From an uncultured Parasphingopyxis sp. (GTDB lineage: Bacteria > Pseudomonadota > Alphaproteobacteria > Sphingomonadales > Sphingomonadaceae), in NCBI GenBank assembly GCA_947259005.1, contig CAMYKP010000012.1:90384-154383 (forward strand): a stretch of 64,000 nt of DNA. Reading direction: 5' to 3'. This document shows positions 42,639 to 52,207 of this stretch, piece after piece. Position 1 is the stretch's first letter. The number at the start of each line of letters is the position of its first letter. The translations under genes and the position numbers were made by a program. Under the pieces are notes generated by a model. The model saw nothing but the letters and a program-made list of their open reading frames with translations. It had not been told where the DNA came from and searched no databases.

Positions 42639-43543
42639 TATCCCTTGCCGCGTGTCTTCGTGTTGCCCGCTTTCGCCTTGGCTTCGATAAACTCGATGAT
42701 CATGCCGGCGACATCCTTGCCGGTCGCATTCTCGATGCCTTCAAGCCCGGGCGAGCTGTTCACTTCCATGATCACCGGCCCGTGATTGGCCCGCAATATG
42801 TCGACGCCCGCGACATTGAGCCCCATCACCTTGGCCGCACGGACTGCAGTGGAGCGTTCTTCGGGCGTAATCTTGACCATCTTGGCCGTGCCCCCGCGAT
42901 GCAGGTTCGAACGGAAATCGCCTTCCGCCCCGGTGCGCATCATCGCCGCGACGACCTTCCCGCCGACAACGAAGATCCGAATATCGCTGGATCCCGCTTC
43001 CTTGATGAATTCCTGCACAAGAATGTTCACGTTCAAGCCGCGAAACGCCTCGATCACCGATTTGGCGGAGTTGGCGGTTTCGCCAAGCACGACGCCGATC
43101 CCCTGCGTGCCTTCCAGCAGCTTGATAACCGCCGGCGCCCCGCCGACGATCTTGAGCACTTCCTCGGTCTGTTTCGGATCATGCGCAAATGCGGTGACCG
43201 GAAGACCCAGGCCGTGCTTGGCAAAAATCTGCATCGAGCGCAGCTTGTCACGCGACCGGCCAACGGCAACGCTTTCATTGAGCGGCCATACGCCCATCAT
43301 TTCGAACTGGCGCAGCACTGCAAGGCCATAATGGGTGATGGACGCACCGATGCGCGGGATCACCGCATCGAAGCCGGACAGCGTCTCGCCATTGTAAAGG
43401 ATCGAAGGCCGGTGCGATGTGATGTTCATCGTACAGCGCAGGGTATTCAGGATCTGCATCGTATGGCCGCGCTCCTCCGCCGCCTCAACCAGGCGCTGGT
43501 GCGAATAGAGCTTGGGGTTTCGCGCAAGCATTGCGATTTTCAT
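42638..43543 (-). CDS. rimK: RimK-family ATP-grasp ligase (alpha-L-glutamate ligase)
   Basis: A 301-residue ATP-grasp enzyme of the RimK family, opening [21 protein letters not shown] from ATG 43543; RimK adds glutamate residues to the C-terminus of ribosomal protein S6 in E. coli. Conserved ATP-grasp motifs include [15 protein letters not shown] near residue 140, [21 protein letters not shown] near 185, and the Mg2+-binding [23 protein letters not shown] near 255. It overlaps the upstream protease gene by 4 bp (43540-43543). Other RimK-family members act on other substrates, so S6 is likely but not proven. Confidence 0.9.
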   Translation of the reverse strand: MKIAMLARNPKLYSHQRLVEAAEERGHTMQILNTLRCTMNITSHRPSILYNGETLSGFDAVIPRIGASITHYGLAVLRQFEMMGVWPLNESVAVGRSRDKLRSMQIFAKHGLGLPVTAFAHDPKQTEEVLKIVGGAPAVIKLLEGTQGIGVVLGETANSAKSVIEAFRGLNVNILVQEFIKEAGSSDIRIFVVGGKVVAAMMRTGAEGDFRSNLHRGGTAKMVKITPEERSTAVRAAKVMGLNVAGVDILRANHGPVIMEVNSSPGLEGIENATGKDVAGMIIEFIEAKAKAGNTKTRGKG

Positions 43544-44019
43544 GACATGCCTTCCTCTTTGGGTGGTTTGCCGAGCAACCATCTCTTGCCGCTGTTGACG
43601 AGAAAGCCGCGTTTCAACGCCCGGCGTCCGATCAAAACCGGAAACGCCATTGTCGCACGATTCGCAAGCGTTATCTGGGCCTGCCAGGTCAACGGACCGA
43701 GCCGGGCCGTGGTTCCGATGACATAACGGCTTTGCTGGCTGCCGTTCGAACTGGTGATCATCCGCCGTTCGATCAGCCGGGCCTCGCAATCCTGATGGCC
43801 ATGGCCCGCTGAACGCGGCGAATGAAAACTGACCCATTCCTCGCCATCTCGTTCAAAAACCCGGATGCGTGTCGCATGAAGCGACGATGTGCGCGCTCCG
43901 GTATCGATTTTCGCGTGCATGCCCAACAGCCCAAGATCGGGCAAATCGACCAGCTCGCACCAGCCAATTTCGACCGGTTCTTTCAGCCGTTTGCGAATAT
44001 TGGTTTTCTTCGTTTCCAC
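43540..44019 (-). CDS. RimK-associated putative ATP-dependent zinc protease (RimB-like)
   Basis: A 159-residue protein of the COG4067/PF05618 family, found with RimK in many genomes and called RimB in Pseudomonas. The [13 protein letters not shown] motif (DTGA at 39-42) suggests a retropepsin-like aspartic fold rather than a true metallo-protease. It has a GTG start at 44019 and its stop overlaps the rimK start by 4 bp, so the pair is co-translated. It may modulate RimK activity or remove glutamates (inference from family context). Confidence 0.85.
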   Translation of the reverse strand: METKKTNIRKRLKEPVEIGWCELVDLPDLGLLGMHAKIDTGARTSSLHATRIRVFERDGEEWVSFHSPRSAGHGHQDCEARLIERRMITSSNGSQQSRYVIGTTARLGPLTWQAQITLANRATMAFPVLIGRRALKRGFLVNSGKRWLLGKPPKEEGMS

Positions 44020-44080
44020 CCAACGGGACTACAGCGTTCCCGCCATCCAGCGCAATCACTTTGACGCAAGAGCCCGCGCG

Positions 44081-44410
44081 CTATGCACTGCCCGGTTCGG
44101 GTGCCGGCTCGCGCGCTTTCTTGATCAGCGACCAGATGCTGTAGACGACGAGCAGCGCGATAATCGCATAGACCCACCATGCGAGATTCTCCCCGGCAAA
44201 TATCAGATAGATATAGGCCGACATGGCGAGGAAGCCTGCGATGATCAGCTGAAAAGTAACTGGCAGGCCCTGGCGTTTGCGACGGACCATCCATCCGACC
44301 GTTGCGAGGAAGAAGGGAATGGCCCCGACATAGATGCCGCCGAAAATATAGGGATTAACCCCGTAATCCGCGCCCAGACTCAAAAACCAGGTATTGATTG
44401 CTTCGATCAT
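44081..44410 (-). CDS. Small three-helix membrane protein
   Basis: A 109-residue integral membrane protein using ATG 44410 after GGGGAGGC. It has about three hydrophobic segments (roughly 22-40, 52-72, 76-96) and a basic/acidic C-terminus. I do not recognise a family with certainty. It lies between the DUF3052 gene and the RimB-like gene on the same strand and may belong to the same transcription unit. Confidence 0.7.
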   Translation of the reverse strand: MIEAINTWFLSLGADYGVNPYIFGGIYVGAIPFFLATVGWMVRRKRQGLPVTFQLIIAGFLAMSAYIYLIFAGENLAWWVYAIIALLVVYSIWSLIKKAREPAPEPGSA

Positions 44411-44483
44411 TGCTGCCTCCCCGGCAGAGTGTGTGGATATACCCCCATGTTCGGGGTCCAACCACCCTGGGTTACACTCAAGA

Positions 44484-44891
44484 TCAGTTCCGCAACTCTT
44501 TGCGGATCACGAGTTTCAGGCCCGACCATATGTCATCGACCGCGCAAACCTTGATATCCACCAGCCCCATGGGCAGCGCGACTGCGCGGATCACATCTTC
44601 GGTGATATCGGTCGGCACCTTGGACGCCTTTTTCGGCCAGGACATCCAGACAAACCCATCCTGCGCCATGCCGCTTCGCAAATCCCGAAGCAGGCGCTCC
44701 ATCTCGGCGCGTTCGGTCGTGAAGATATGTGCGGCCGCCGGACTGTCCATCGCTCCCGAGACCCAGGCGATATCCGCCTGGCCGTCGATCGTCGCCCGCA
44801 CGCTATCGGGAAGACCGCACTGCCAAACGGTCATCCCGTCCTTCAAGCCGAGCTTCTTCGCCAGCGGCGTTCCCGAATAGCCTGCAGGCAC
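44484..44891 (-). CDS. DUF3052 family protein
   Basis: A 135-residue soluble protein of the DUF3052 family. The N-terminal SGTPLAKKLGLKDGMTVWQ and the MAQDGFVWMSWPKKASKVPTDITED block, with the C-terminal KVCAVDDIWSGLKLVIR, are typical of the family, which has no known activity. GTG start at 44891. It follows gdhA by 8 bp, so the two are probably co-transcribed. Confidence 0.85.
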   Translation of the reverse strand: MPAGYSGTPLAKKLGLKDGMTVWQCGLPDSVRATIDGQADIAWVSGAMDSPAAAHIFTTERAEMERLLRDLRSGMAQDGFVWMSWPKKASKVPTDITEDVIRAVALPMGLVDIKVCAVDDIWSGLKLVIRKELRN

Positions 44892-44899
44892 AAACGCCC

Positions 44900-46258
44900 T
44901 TAGACGACGCCGAACGCCAGCATTGCATCGGCGACTTTCTTGAAGCCTGCAATGTTCGCGCCTTTGACATAGTTGACGTAATTATCGCCCTCGCCGCCGC
45001 CATATTCGGCGCATTGAGAGTGGATGTCCGTCATGATGTCCTGAAGCAGGTCGCCAAGTCGCTCGGTGTTCCACGAAACACGCTCCGCATTCTGGCTCAT
45101 CTCGAGGCCCGAAACCGCAACGCCGCCGGCATTGGCGGCCTTGCCCGGTGCATACATGATGTGCGCATCATGGAAGACGTCAACGCCTTCCAGGGTCGTC
45201 GGCATGTTCGCTCCTTCGGAAACCGCGACAACACCATTGTCGACAAGAGTCTTCGCCTCTTCGCCATTGAGCTCGTTCTGGGTCGCGCAGGGCAATGCCA
45301 GATCGCAGGCGACGCTCCATGGACGCGCGCCTTCATGGAAGGTCGCATTGGGATAGGTATCGGCATATTCGCTGATCCGGCCCCGGCGATGGGTCTTGTG
45401 CTCCTTGACCCAGTCGATCTTCTCCTGGTCGATCCCGTCGGGATCGTAGATGAACCCGCCGCTGTCAGACAGGGTGAGCACCTTGCCGCCAAGCTGGACG
45501 ATCTTTTCGGCAGCATGGGTGGCGACATTGCCGGACCCCGAAATCACCGCAGTCTTGCCTTCGACATCCTGGCCCTGGTGCTTGAGCATATTCTGCAGGA
45601 AAATCACCGCGCCATAGCCGGTCGCCTCGGGCCGCATCTCGGACCCGCCATATTCGCGGGCCTTACCGGTGAGGACGCCCTCCCAGCGATTGGTGATCCG
45701 CTTATACTGGCCGAACATATAGCCGATTTCGCGCCCGCCCACGCCTATATCGCCGGCCGGAACATCCGTGTCCGGGCCGATATGGCGATAAAGCTCGGTC
45801 ATGAAGGACTGGCAGAAGCGCATGACTTCGCTGTCGCTCTTGCCCTTGGGGTTGAAGTTCGAGCCACCCTTGCCGCCGCCCATGGGCAGGCCGGTCAGCG
45901 AGTTTTTGAACGTCTGTTCGAAGGCGAGGAATTTGAGCACGCTTTCGGTGACGGAAGGATGGAAGCGGATACCGCCCTTATAGGGGCCGATCGCGTTGTT
46001 GTTCTGGACCCGCCACCCGCGCTGGACGCGGATATTGTGATTGTCGTCTTCCCAGCAGACGCGGAAGGAAACGACCCGGTCCGGCTCGGCCATCCGGCGC
46101 AGGATCTGGGCAGCGTGATATTGCTCCTTGTCCTCGATGAACTCGAAAATATCCTGCGCGACTTCGCGGACCGCCTGGATGAATTCCGTTTGTCCCGGAT
46201 TGCGCTTCTCGACGCCCGCCATGAAACCTTCAAGATCTACATGATCGCTAACTGCCAT
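44900..46258 (-). CDS. gdhA: NADP-dependent glutamate dehydrogenase
   Basis: Interconverts 2-oxoglutarate plus ammonia and glutamate. With ATG 46258 (after GGGGGAAG) the protein is 452 residues, the standard hexameric length. The catalytic lysine region is GLPMGGGKGGSNFNPKGKSD, the nucleotide-binding fingerprint is GSGNVA near residue 230, and the C-terminus has GANIAGFKKVADAM. NADP specificity is inferred from family type. Its presence next to RimK may be coincidental, but it makes RimK's substrate. Confidence 0.95.
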   Translation of the reverse strand: MAVSDHVDLEGFMAGVEKRNPGQTEFIQAVREVAQDIFEFIEDKEQYHAAQILRRMAEPDRVVSFRVCWEDDNHNIRVQRGWRVQNNNAIGPYKGGIRFHPSVTESVLKFLAFEQTFKNSLTGLPMGGGKGGSNFNPKGKSDSEVMRFCQSFMTELYRHIGPDTDVPAGDIGVGGREIGYMFGQYKRITNRWEGVLTGKAREYGGSEMRPEATGYGAVIFLQNMLKHQGQDVEGKTAVISGSGNVATHAAEKIVQLGGKVLTLSDSGGFIYDPDGIDQEKIDWVKEHKTHRRGRISEYADTYPNATFHEGARPWSVACDLALPCATQNELNGEEAKTLVDNGVVAVSEGANMPTTLEGVDVFHDAHIMYAPGKAANAGGVAVSGLEMSQNAERVSWNTERLGDLLQDIMTDIHSQCAEYGGGEGDNYVNYVKGANIAGFKKVADAMLAFGVV

Positions 46259-46356
46259 TGTCTCTTCCCCCAATAAAAAACCAAGCGCGCCCCGCCGGAT
46301 GATTCGAGTCCGGTCTGGATTCCAGTGTAGCAGAAGGGAAAGGCGTGACTAGCTAA

Positions 46357-46872
46357 TCAATCAGTCGGAAAGAGCGCTGCGAGCCGGTCGAGTTGCTCAC
46401 GAACGACGCCATCGACAACCGGCGCAAGCTCCTCCCGATCGAACTGCATATGGCCGCCGACCGAATAGGTCTGGGTGATGCGGGTGCCGCCTTCGGTTTC
46501 CTCAAGCTGCCAGGTCAGCGCGCCGGCAAGTCCCTCGCTCTGCAGGGGGCCGAGCGCGCCGGAAAGACGCAACATCTGGTCCGGCAGCACCATCACGACA
46601 CGCATATGCTCGACACTGCCGCCGCTGTCATTGGCCTCGCAAAAACAGCCCCCGGCAACCGGATCGAGCGAAAAACCCGATGCCTCTCCGAACCAGCTGT
46701 GATCGGGATTCCAGTAGCGGGCGGGATCGATAAGCGCGCCCCAGACTTCGGCGGGACTGGCCGAGACGTCGGCGCTGTTCGTCGCGGTGAAACCAGTGTC
46801 GGACAGGGTCACTTCGGCTTTCAATGGCGCCGCGACTGCGCACGCTGCCAGGATCACGCTCAAACGGAACAT
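46357..46872 (-). CDS. Exported SRPBCC (START-like) protein
   Basis: A 171-residue protein with an N-terminal signal peptide (LSVILAACAVAAPLKA). The mature part has the SRPBCC/polyketide-cyclase pattern FTATNSADVSASPAEVWGALIDPARYWNPDHSWFG and a long C-terminal helix. The cysteine pair CFC near residue 77 may be a disulfide or metal site. The family binds hydrophobic small molecules; no substrate is evident. It sits between gdhA and adk within the insertion in the ribosomal superoperon. Confidence 0.8.
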   Translation of the reverse strand: MFRLSVILAACAVAAPLKAEVTLSDTGFTATNSADVSASPAEVWGALIDPARYWNPDHSWFGEASGFSLDPVAGGCFCEANDSGGSVEHMRVVMVLPDQMLRLSGALGPLQSEGLAGALTWQLEETEGGTRITQTYSVGGHMQFDREELAPVVDGVVREQLDRLAALFPTD

Positions 46873-46960
46873 AATAACCCCTCCCTCAATAAGGCAGGGT
46901 TAGCATAGCAAAGAATTCCAAGTGCGCGAGGGGCGACCCCTGCCTTTCGTCGAAACAGGC

Positions 46961-47611
46961 TTAGTCCGCGTCGAGAACCTTGGCGATCCCTTCGGACACA
47001 GCATCGATATCCGCCATGCCATCGACCCGGCGGACCAGGCCTTTGGGCTCATAATGGGGGATGATCGGTGCGGTCTTGGTGCGATATTCTTCCATCCGCG
47101 TGCGGACCGTTTCAGCATTGTCGTCCGGACGGCGCTTGAATTCGGTCGAGCCGCATTCGTCGCACACGCCTTCGACTTCGGGTTTCTTGAAAGTGTCGTG
47201 ATAGCCCTCGCCGCATTTCGCGCAGGTGAAGCGGCCGGTGATCCGCTCGACCAGAGCATCCTCGTCGACAACGAGTTCGATGACATGATCGAGCTTCATG
47301 CCCTTTTCGGCGAGCAAAGCGTCGAGCGAATGGGCCTGCGCTTCGGTGCGCGGATAGCCGTCGAGGATGAAGCCCTGCTTCACATCGTCTTCGTCGAGGC
47401 GGTCGGAGAGAATGCCGGTCACGATTTCGTCGGAAACAAGATCGCCGCGCGCCATCACGTCTTTGGCCTGGAGCCCTACCGGGGTTTCCGCAGCCACGGC
47501 GGCGCGGAGCATATCGCCGGTGGAAAGTTGGACCATGCCGCGCTCGTCTTCGAGCCTGGACGCCTGGGTGCCTTTACCCGCACCAGGCGGGCCCAACAAA
47601 ATTATATTCAC
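46961..47611 (-). CDS. adk: Adenylate kinase, zinc-LID type
   Basis: Balances ATP, ADP and AMP. The 216-residue protein has P-loop GPPGAGKGTQ at 7-16 and the nucleoside pattern LDGYPRTEAQA. The LID domain carries the four-cysteine zinc site CAKC...CDEC, found in many alphaproteobacterial kinases and absent from E. coli Adk. GTG start at 47611; the GTG overlaps the secY stop by 4 bp. In many alphaproteobacteria rpsM follows adk directly; here other genes intervene. Confidence 0.97.
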   Translation of the reverse strand: MNIILLGPPGAGKGTQASRLEDERGMVQLSTGDMLRAAVAAETPVGLQAKDVMARGDLVSDEIVTGILSDRLDEDDVKQGFILDGYPRTEAQAHSLDALLAEKGMKLDHVIELVVDEDALVERITGRFTCAKCGEGYHDTFKKPEVEGVCDECGSTEFKRRPDDNAETVRTRMEEYRTKTAPIIPHYEPKGLVRRVDGMADIDAVSEGIAKVLDAD

Positions 47612-48999
47612 CGACGCTGTCCCCCACCCTTCAGTTTCGCTTTCTTGATCAGATCGCCATATTGATGCGCAAGCAAGTGGCTCTGGATCTGACTAACGGT
47701 ATCAATGGTGACATTGACGACAATAAGCAAACTGGTTCCGCCAAGCACAAAGGCCTGGATGCCGACCTGCGTCGACAGGAATTCCGGAATCAGGCAGATG
47801 GTCACCAGATAGATGGCGCCGACCACGGTGATGCGGGTCAGCACATAATCGAGATATTCGGCCGTCCGCTCGCCCGGGCGGATGCCCGGTACGAAGCCGC
47901 CATAGCGCTTCAGATTGTCCGCTGTTTCCTCGGGGTTGAACACAACCGCCGTATAGAAGAAGCAGAAAAAGGCGATGAGGCTGGCATAGAGCAGCAGGTA
48001 GAGCGATCCGCCGCGGCCCAACGCATTGGTGATCGTCAGCAGAAGCTCGTTACCGGTGGTGGACGCATCCGTCACGCCGCCGGACATGAACTGCGCCACG
48101 GTCAGCGGCATCAGCAGCAGCGACGAGGCGAAGATCGGCGGGATAACGCCGGCCGTGTTGATCTTGAGCGGCAGGTGCGATTTTTCCTGCGTCATACCGC
48201 CGCGCTGTTGCGCACGCTTCGGATACTGGATCAGGACACGGCGCTGGGCGCGCTCCATGAAACAGATACCGAAGATCAGGCCGATAAAGAGAAGCAGGAA
48301 GCCGACCACATAGCCGGTGGGAATTGCGCCCGTCTGGCCGGAAGCGAAAAGCTGGATCAGTTCGGTCGGCATCTGGGCCACAATGCCCGCCATGATGATC
48401 AGCGAAATACCATTGCCGATGCCGCGCGATGTGATCTGCTCACCAAGCCACATCAGGAACATCGTACCGCCGACAAGGCTGACCACGGCGCCGAGACGGA
48501 ACAGTGTCATGCTGTCGCTGACAACAACCTGGACACCCTGGGCCGCACCCATCGTTTCCAGACCCACGACAAGGAAATAGCCCTGCACGATGGTCAGGCC
48601 GACAGTGCCGTAGCGCGTATACTGGTTGAGTTTCTTGCGCCCGCTTTCGCCTTCTTTCTTGATCGCGTTGAGCGTCGGGGAAAGCGCAGCGGCCATCTGC
48701 ACGACGATCGACGCCGTGATATAGGGCATGATGCCGAGCGCGATGATGCTCATCCGCTCGAGCGAACCGCCCGAAAATGTATTGAAGACGTTGAGGATAC
48801 CGCCGCCGCCAGTATTGTCCTGCATGGTCGAGACGACCTGCTGGAGCGCGACGGGATCGATGCCCGGCAGTGGCACGAAGCTCAGCAGCCGGAATATAAT
48901 CAGTGCACCAAGGGTGAACCAGATCCGCTGGCGTAACTCCGTAGCCTGGGCAAATTTCCCCAGATTGAGTCCTGCTCCGGCATTGGCGTTGCTTGCCAT
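47608..48999 (-). CDS. secY: SecY, protein translocase channel subunit
   Basis: Ten-segment inner-membrane channel of the Sec translocon. The 463-residue protein opens ATELRQRIWFTLGALIIFRLL, with PGIDPVAL and TQEKSHLPLKINTAGVIPPIFASSLL as clear SecY signatures. Its stop overlaps the adk start by 4 bp, the conserved alphaproteobacterial arrangement. A palindromic repeat pair separates it from rplO. Confidence 0.97.
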   Translation of the reverse strand: MASNANAGAGLNLGKFAQATELRQRIWFTLGALIIFRLLSFVPLPGIDPVALQQVVSTMQDNTGGGGILNVFNTFSGGSLERMSIIALGIMPYITASIVVQMAAALSPTLNAIKKEGESGRKKLNQYTRYGTVGLTIVQGYFLVVGLETMGAAQGVQVVVSDSMTLFRLGAVVSLVGGTMFLMWLGEQITSRGIGNGISLIIMAGIVAQMPTELIQLFASGQTGAIPTGYVVGFLLLFIGLIFGICFMERAQRRVLIQYPKRAQQRGGMTQEKSHLPLKINTAGVIPPIFASSLLLMPLTVAQFMSGGVTDASTTGNELLLTITNALGRGGSLYLLLYASLIAFFCFFYTAVVFNPEETADNLKRYGGFVPGIRPGERTAEYLDYVLTRITVVGAIYLVTICLIPEFLSTQVGIQAFVLGGTSLLIVVNVTIDTVSQIQSHLLAHQYGDLIKKAKLKGGGQRR

Positions 49000-49091
49000 C
49001 GTCTATTCCATCCCCGATCTGCGAAGACCGCTATATCGGAGCGGGGGTGCCTTACGGCAAGGGCCCGCTCGATTGTTACTTCAACCGCCAC

Positions 49092-49169
49092 TCCGGACCG
49101 GGTCCGGAATCCAGGGCCATAAACAATATTGCACGCCGCCCCGGACCCCGGTTCAAGTCCGGGGTGACG
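49092..49169. repeat. Pair of REP-like palindromic repeats between rplO and secY
   Basis: First element: TCCGGACC-G-GGTCCGGA (49092-49108), a perfect palindrome. Second element: ACCCCGG/CCGGGGT (49145-49165), itself inside CCCCGGAC...GTCCGGGG (49139-49164), ending in TGACG. The second element matches the sphingomonad/caulobacter intergenic repeat GTCACCCCGGACTTGAACC in reverse orientation. They form hairpins in the mRNA between rplO and secY. Confidence 0.7.
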
Positions 49170-49175
49170 ATGAAA

Positions 49176-49706
49176 TCACTTCTTGGCCTTGGCAGCCTTC
49201 TTTGCTTCGGCCTTCTCAGCCTTGGCGGCTTTCGCCTCGGCATTGACGGGTGCGGTCACTTCGACCTTGCCGCCAGCCTTTTCAACTGCCTCAACTGCGC
49301 TCTTGGAAGCACCGGCTACGGTGAAATTCACCTTGGCCGAAAGTTCGCCCTTGCCGAGAAGACGCACGCCGTCCTTGCCGCCACGGACGAGACCAATGGC
49401 CTTGAGAGCCGCCTGATCGACGGTGTTCTTCGCGTCGAGCTTCTTCTCGTCGATCGCCTTCTGGACGGCGCCAACATTGACGATGGCATAGTCCTTGCCG
49501 AACGGATTGTTGAAGCCGCGCTTCGGAAGGCGCATGTGGAGCGGCATCTGGCCGCCCTCGAAGCCCTTGATGGCGACGCCCGAACGGCTCTTCTGGCCCT
49601 TCACGCCGCGACCACCGGTCTTGCCCTTGCCGGAACCGATACCACGGCCGACACGAGTGCGCTCCTTGCGGGCGCCTTTATTGTCTCTGAGATCGTTGAG
49701 TTTCAT
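49176..49706 (-). CDS. rplO: 50S ribosomal protein L15
   Basis: Large-subunit protein. Start ATG 49706 gives [20 protein letters not shown], the family N-terminus, and 176 residues; a GTG nine bases upstream is unlikely. The core ends at about residue 150 and is followed by a KA/E-rich tail ([20 protein letters not shown]), longer than the usual ~145-160. It lies between rpmD and secY. Confidence 0.97.
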   Translation of the reverse strand: MKLNDLRDNKGARKERTRVGRGIGSGKGKTGGRGVKGQKSRSGVAIKGFEGGQMPLHMRLPKRGFNNPFGKDYAIVNVGAVQKAIDEKKLDAKNTVDQAALKAIGLVRGGKDGVRLLGKGELSAKVNFTVAGASKSAVEAVEKAGGKVEVTAPVNAEAKAAKAEKAEAKKAAKAKK

Positions 49707-49762
49707 TATATGCACTCGCTTTCGCTTGGTTCGCGCTAACGCCTCCGGGCGGAGGCGCGTAT

Positions 49763-49957
49763 TTAGCTGTCCTGAATCTCGACCATATGCTGAACCTTGC
49801 TGATCATGCCGCGCACTGCGGGCGTGTCTTCACGTTCAACGGTCTTGTTCATCTTGTTGAGGCCAAGACCGATCAGCGTCTGGCGCTGATCGGGCTTGCG
49901 GCGGATCGGCGACCCGATCTGCTTGATTTTGATCGTTTTTTTGTTCGCTGCAGCCAT
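49763..49957 (-). CDS. rpmD: 50S ribosomal protein L30
   Basis: A 64-residue protein with the L30 pattern [35 protein letters not shown], shortened to its core [20 protein letters not shown]. Five bp follow rpsE, so the two are probably translated together. Standard place in the spc block. Confidence 0.96.
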   Translation of the reverse strand: MAAANKKTIKIKQIGSPIRRKPDQRQTLIGLGLNKMNKTVEREDTPAVRGMISKVQHMVEIQDS

Positions 49958-49962
49958 GTTCG

Positions 49963-50904
49963 TTACTCCGTAACCGCCTCGGCTTCAGCCTTGGCTTCTT
50001 CGGCACCGACATCGCCGCGACGCTGAACCAGCTCGGCAATTTTCATGCCGCGCCGTGCCGCAACCGATTTCGGGCTCGACTGATCCTTGAGCGCCTCGAA
50101 GGTCGCCCGGATCATGTTGTATGGATTGGACGTGCCGACCGACTTGGTCACAACGTCAGCAACACCGAGGCTTTCGAACACTGCACGCATCGGACCACCG
50201 GCAATGATGCCGGTACCCGGAGGTGCCGAACGCACGGTGACGTTGCCCGCGCCGAACCGGCCCTGGCCGTCATGATGCAGCGTCCGTCCGTCACGCAGAG
50301 GCACACGCATCATGGCTTTCTTGGCAGCAGCCGTTGCCTTCTGGATGGCTTCAGGCACTTCGCGCGCCTTGCCATGCCCGAAACCTGCCCGGCCCTTGCC
50401 GTCGCCAACGATCATCAGCGCAGCAAAGCCGAAGCGCTTGCCGCCCTTAACCGTCTTGGAAACGCGGTTGATATGGACGAGCTTCTCGACCAGATCTTCG
50501 CCATCATCGTCCCGGCGATTGTCGCGACCACCACGGCCACGTCCGCCACCACGATTATCACGACCGCCGCCACGATTGTTACCGCCACCGCGACCACCCC
50601 GAGGGGGACGCGCTTTGGCTTGAGGATCAGAAGCCGGCGGGGTTACCGTCTCGACAGTGGCGTCTTCCGCCAACTGCTTCTCGGCAACTACCGGTTCCGG
50701 AACATCCGTAGCTTCGGCAACAGCTTCCGCAGACGGAACTTCCTCGGCAGGAGCTTCCTCAGCTGGTGCAGCTTCCGCAGCCGGCTCTTCCTTCTTCGCG
50801 GCAGCCTTTTTGGGCGCAGCTTTCTTGGCAGCAGGCTTTTTCGCTTCGGTCTCTTCGGCTTTCGCCTCTTCCGGTGCGGCGTCAGTCTTCTTGTCGTCAG
50901 CCAT
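49963..50904 (-). CDS. rpsE: 30S ribosomal protein S5 with a ~135-residue N-terminal extension
   Basis: S5 acts in decoding fidelity and translocation. The core (about residues 137-300) is intact: [56 protein letters not shown] and [15 protein letters not shown]. The first ~135 residues are unusual: residues 1-100 are rich in Ala, Lys and Glu with some Pro, and residues 101-131 are an RGG/GRGG-rich stretch. The total of 313 residues is well above the usual ~166-240. The extension is in frame and follows ATG 50904. Confidence 0.95.
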   Translation of the reverse strand: MADDKKTDAAPEEAKAEETEAKKPAAKKAAPKKAAAKKEEPAAEAAPAEEAPAEEVPSAEAVAEATDVPEPVVAEKQLAEDATVETVTPPASDPQAKARPPRGGRGGGNNRGGGRDNRGGGRGRGGRDNRRDDDGEDLVEKLVHINRVSKTVKGGKRFGFAALMIVGDGKGRAGFGHGKAREVPEAIQKATAAAKKAMMRVPLRDGRTLHHDGQGRFGAGNVTVRSAPPGTGIIAGGPMRAVFESLGVADVVTKSVGTSNPYNMIRATFEALKDQSSPKSVAARRGMKIAELVQRRGDVGAEEAKAEAEAVTE

Positions 50905-50906
50905 AT

Positions 50907-51263
50907 TTAAAACTCCAGTCCGCCATCGCGTGCGGCATCGGCGAGCGCCTTGACGCGCCCATGAAACAGAAAGGCGCCGCGATCGAACACGACCCGCTTG
51001 ATACCGGCTTTCACGGCGCGCTCAGCGACAAGCTTGCCGACATCGGCAGCCGCGGAAACATTGGCACCGGATTTGCCCTTATAGTCCGTGTCGAGCGTCG
51101 AGGCGGAGGCTACGGTAGTGCCGGCCTTGTCGTCGATGACCTGCGCATAGATATGCCGGCCCGAACGGTGGATCGAGAGACGCGGACGGCCTCCAGCCTT
51201 GCGGCGGAGTGCCACGCGAACGCGCTGACGGCGTTTTTCGAAAGGAGTAAGGCGTTTTGACAT
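50907..51263 (-). CDS. rplR: 50S ribosomal protein L18
   Basis: 5S-rRNA-binding protein of the central protuberance. The 118-residue protein has [21 protein letters not shown] near residue 14, and [24 protein letters not shown] near residue 92. It is 2 bp from rpsE and 3 bp from rplF. Confidence 0.97.
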   Translation of the reverse strand: MSKRLTPFEKRRQRVRVALRRKAGGRPRLSIHRSGRHIYAQVIDDKAGTTVASASTLDTDYKGKSGANVSAAADVGKLVAERAVKAGIKRVVFDRGAFLFHGRVKALADAARDGGLEF

Positions 51264-51266
51264 GGC

Positions 51267-51800
51267 TTACTTCTTCTTTCCTTCTTTGCGGAAAACATAT
51301 TCCCCGCGATATTTGATGCCCTTGCCCTTGTATGGCTCGGGTTTCCGCCATGCGCGGATCTCTGCGGCAACCTGGCCGACCTTCTGCTTGTCGATACCGC
51401 TGATTTCGATCGTCGTCTGATCGGGCGTCTTGATATCGATGCCTTCAGGGATGTCATAATCGACATCGTGGCTGAAACCGAGCTGCAGTTTCAGGGTCTT
51501 GCCCTGCATCTGCGCGCGATAGCCAACGCCGGTAATCTCGAGCACCTTGGTATAGCCCTCGGAGACACCCTCGACGAGATTGGCGACGAACGTCCGCTGC
51601 ATGCCCCAATAGGCGCGTGCACGCTTGGTATCGTTGGCCGGCTTGACGAAGATCGAACCGTCTTCAATCTCATAGGAGATATCGTCGATCAATTTCATCG
51701 TCAGAACACCTTTGGTGCCCTTGACGCTGAGCTCGCTGCCCTGGATTTCGGCCGTTACCCCATCGGGGATCGCGACCGGCTGTTTACCGATACGGCTCAT
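51267..51800 (-). CDS. rplF: 50S ribosomal protein L6
   Basis: Large-subunit protein near the sarcin-ricin region. Start ATG 51800 gives [15 protein letters not shown], the family N-terminus, and 177 residues; a longer open frame upstream overlaps rpsH and is not coding. The C-terminus [24 protein letters not shown] is diagnostic. The gap to rpsH is one base. Confidence 0.97.
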   Translation of the reverse strand: MSRIGKQPVAIPDGVTAEIQGSELSVKGTKGVLTMKLIDDISYEIEDGSIFVKPANDTKRARAYWGMQRTFVANLVEGVSEGYTKVLEITGVGYRAQMQGKTLKLQLGFSHDVDYDIPEGIDIKTPDQTTIEISGIDKQKVGQVAAEIRAWRKPEPYKGKGIKYRGEYVFRKEGKKK

Positions 51801-51801
51801 T

Positions 51802-52197
51802 CTAGAATACCTCCGCCAGCACTTCGCCGCCGACATTCTGTTCGCGTGCTTCCGCGTCGGACAGCACACCGCGAGGTGTCGAGACGATGGTGATGCCAAG
51901 GCCATTGCGAACACGCGGCAGATCTTTCGATCCGCTGTAAACACGGCGACCCGGGGTCGAGACGCGCGCGACATGCTGAATGGCCGGCTGGCCTTCGAAA
52001 TATTTGAGTTCGATGCGCAAGCCTTTGTGCTTGCCGAGCTCTTCCTCCGTGTATCCGCGAATAAAGCCTTCACGCTGCAGCACTTCGAGTACGCGCGCAC
52101 GCAGGGTGGAAGCCGGGCTCGTTACGGAGTCCTTCTTCGCCTGCTGGCCATTGCGGATGCGGGTGAGCATATCACCCAGGGGATCGGTCATAGACAT
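51802..52197 (-). CDS. rpsH: 30S ribosomal protein S8
   Basis: 16S-binding protein; in E. coli it represses the spc operon by binding its mRNA. The 131-residue protein opens [17 protein letters not shown] and ends with [23 protein letters not shown], both typical. It lies between rpsN and rplF. A repressor target structure near rplX was not evaluated. Confidence 0.97.
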   Translation of the reverse strand: MSMTDPLGDMLTRIRNGQQAKKDSVTSPASTLRARVLEVLQREGFIRGYTEEELGKHKGLRIELKYFEGQPAIQHVARVSTPGRRVYSGSKDLPRVRNGLGITIVSTPRGVLSDAEAREQNVGGEVLAEVF

Positions 52198-52207
52198 TGC
52201 GTTACCC

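Noticed and set aside
49092-49169. Rho-independent terminator between rplO and secY
   Set aside because: The palindromes are GC-rich but have no T-run on the minus strand, and secY is expected in the same transcript; a REP-like repeat fits better.
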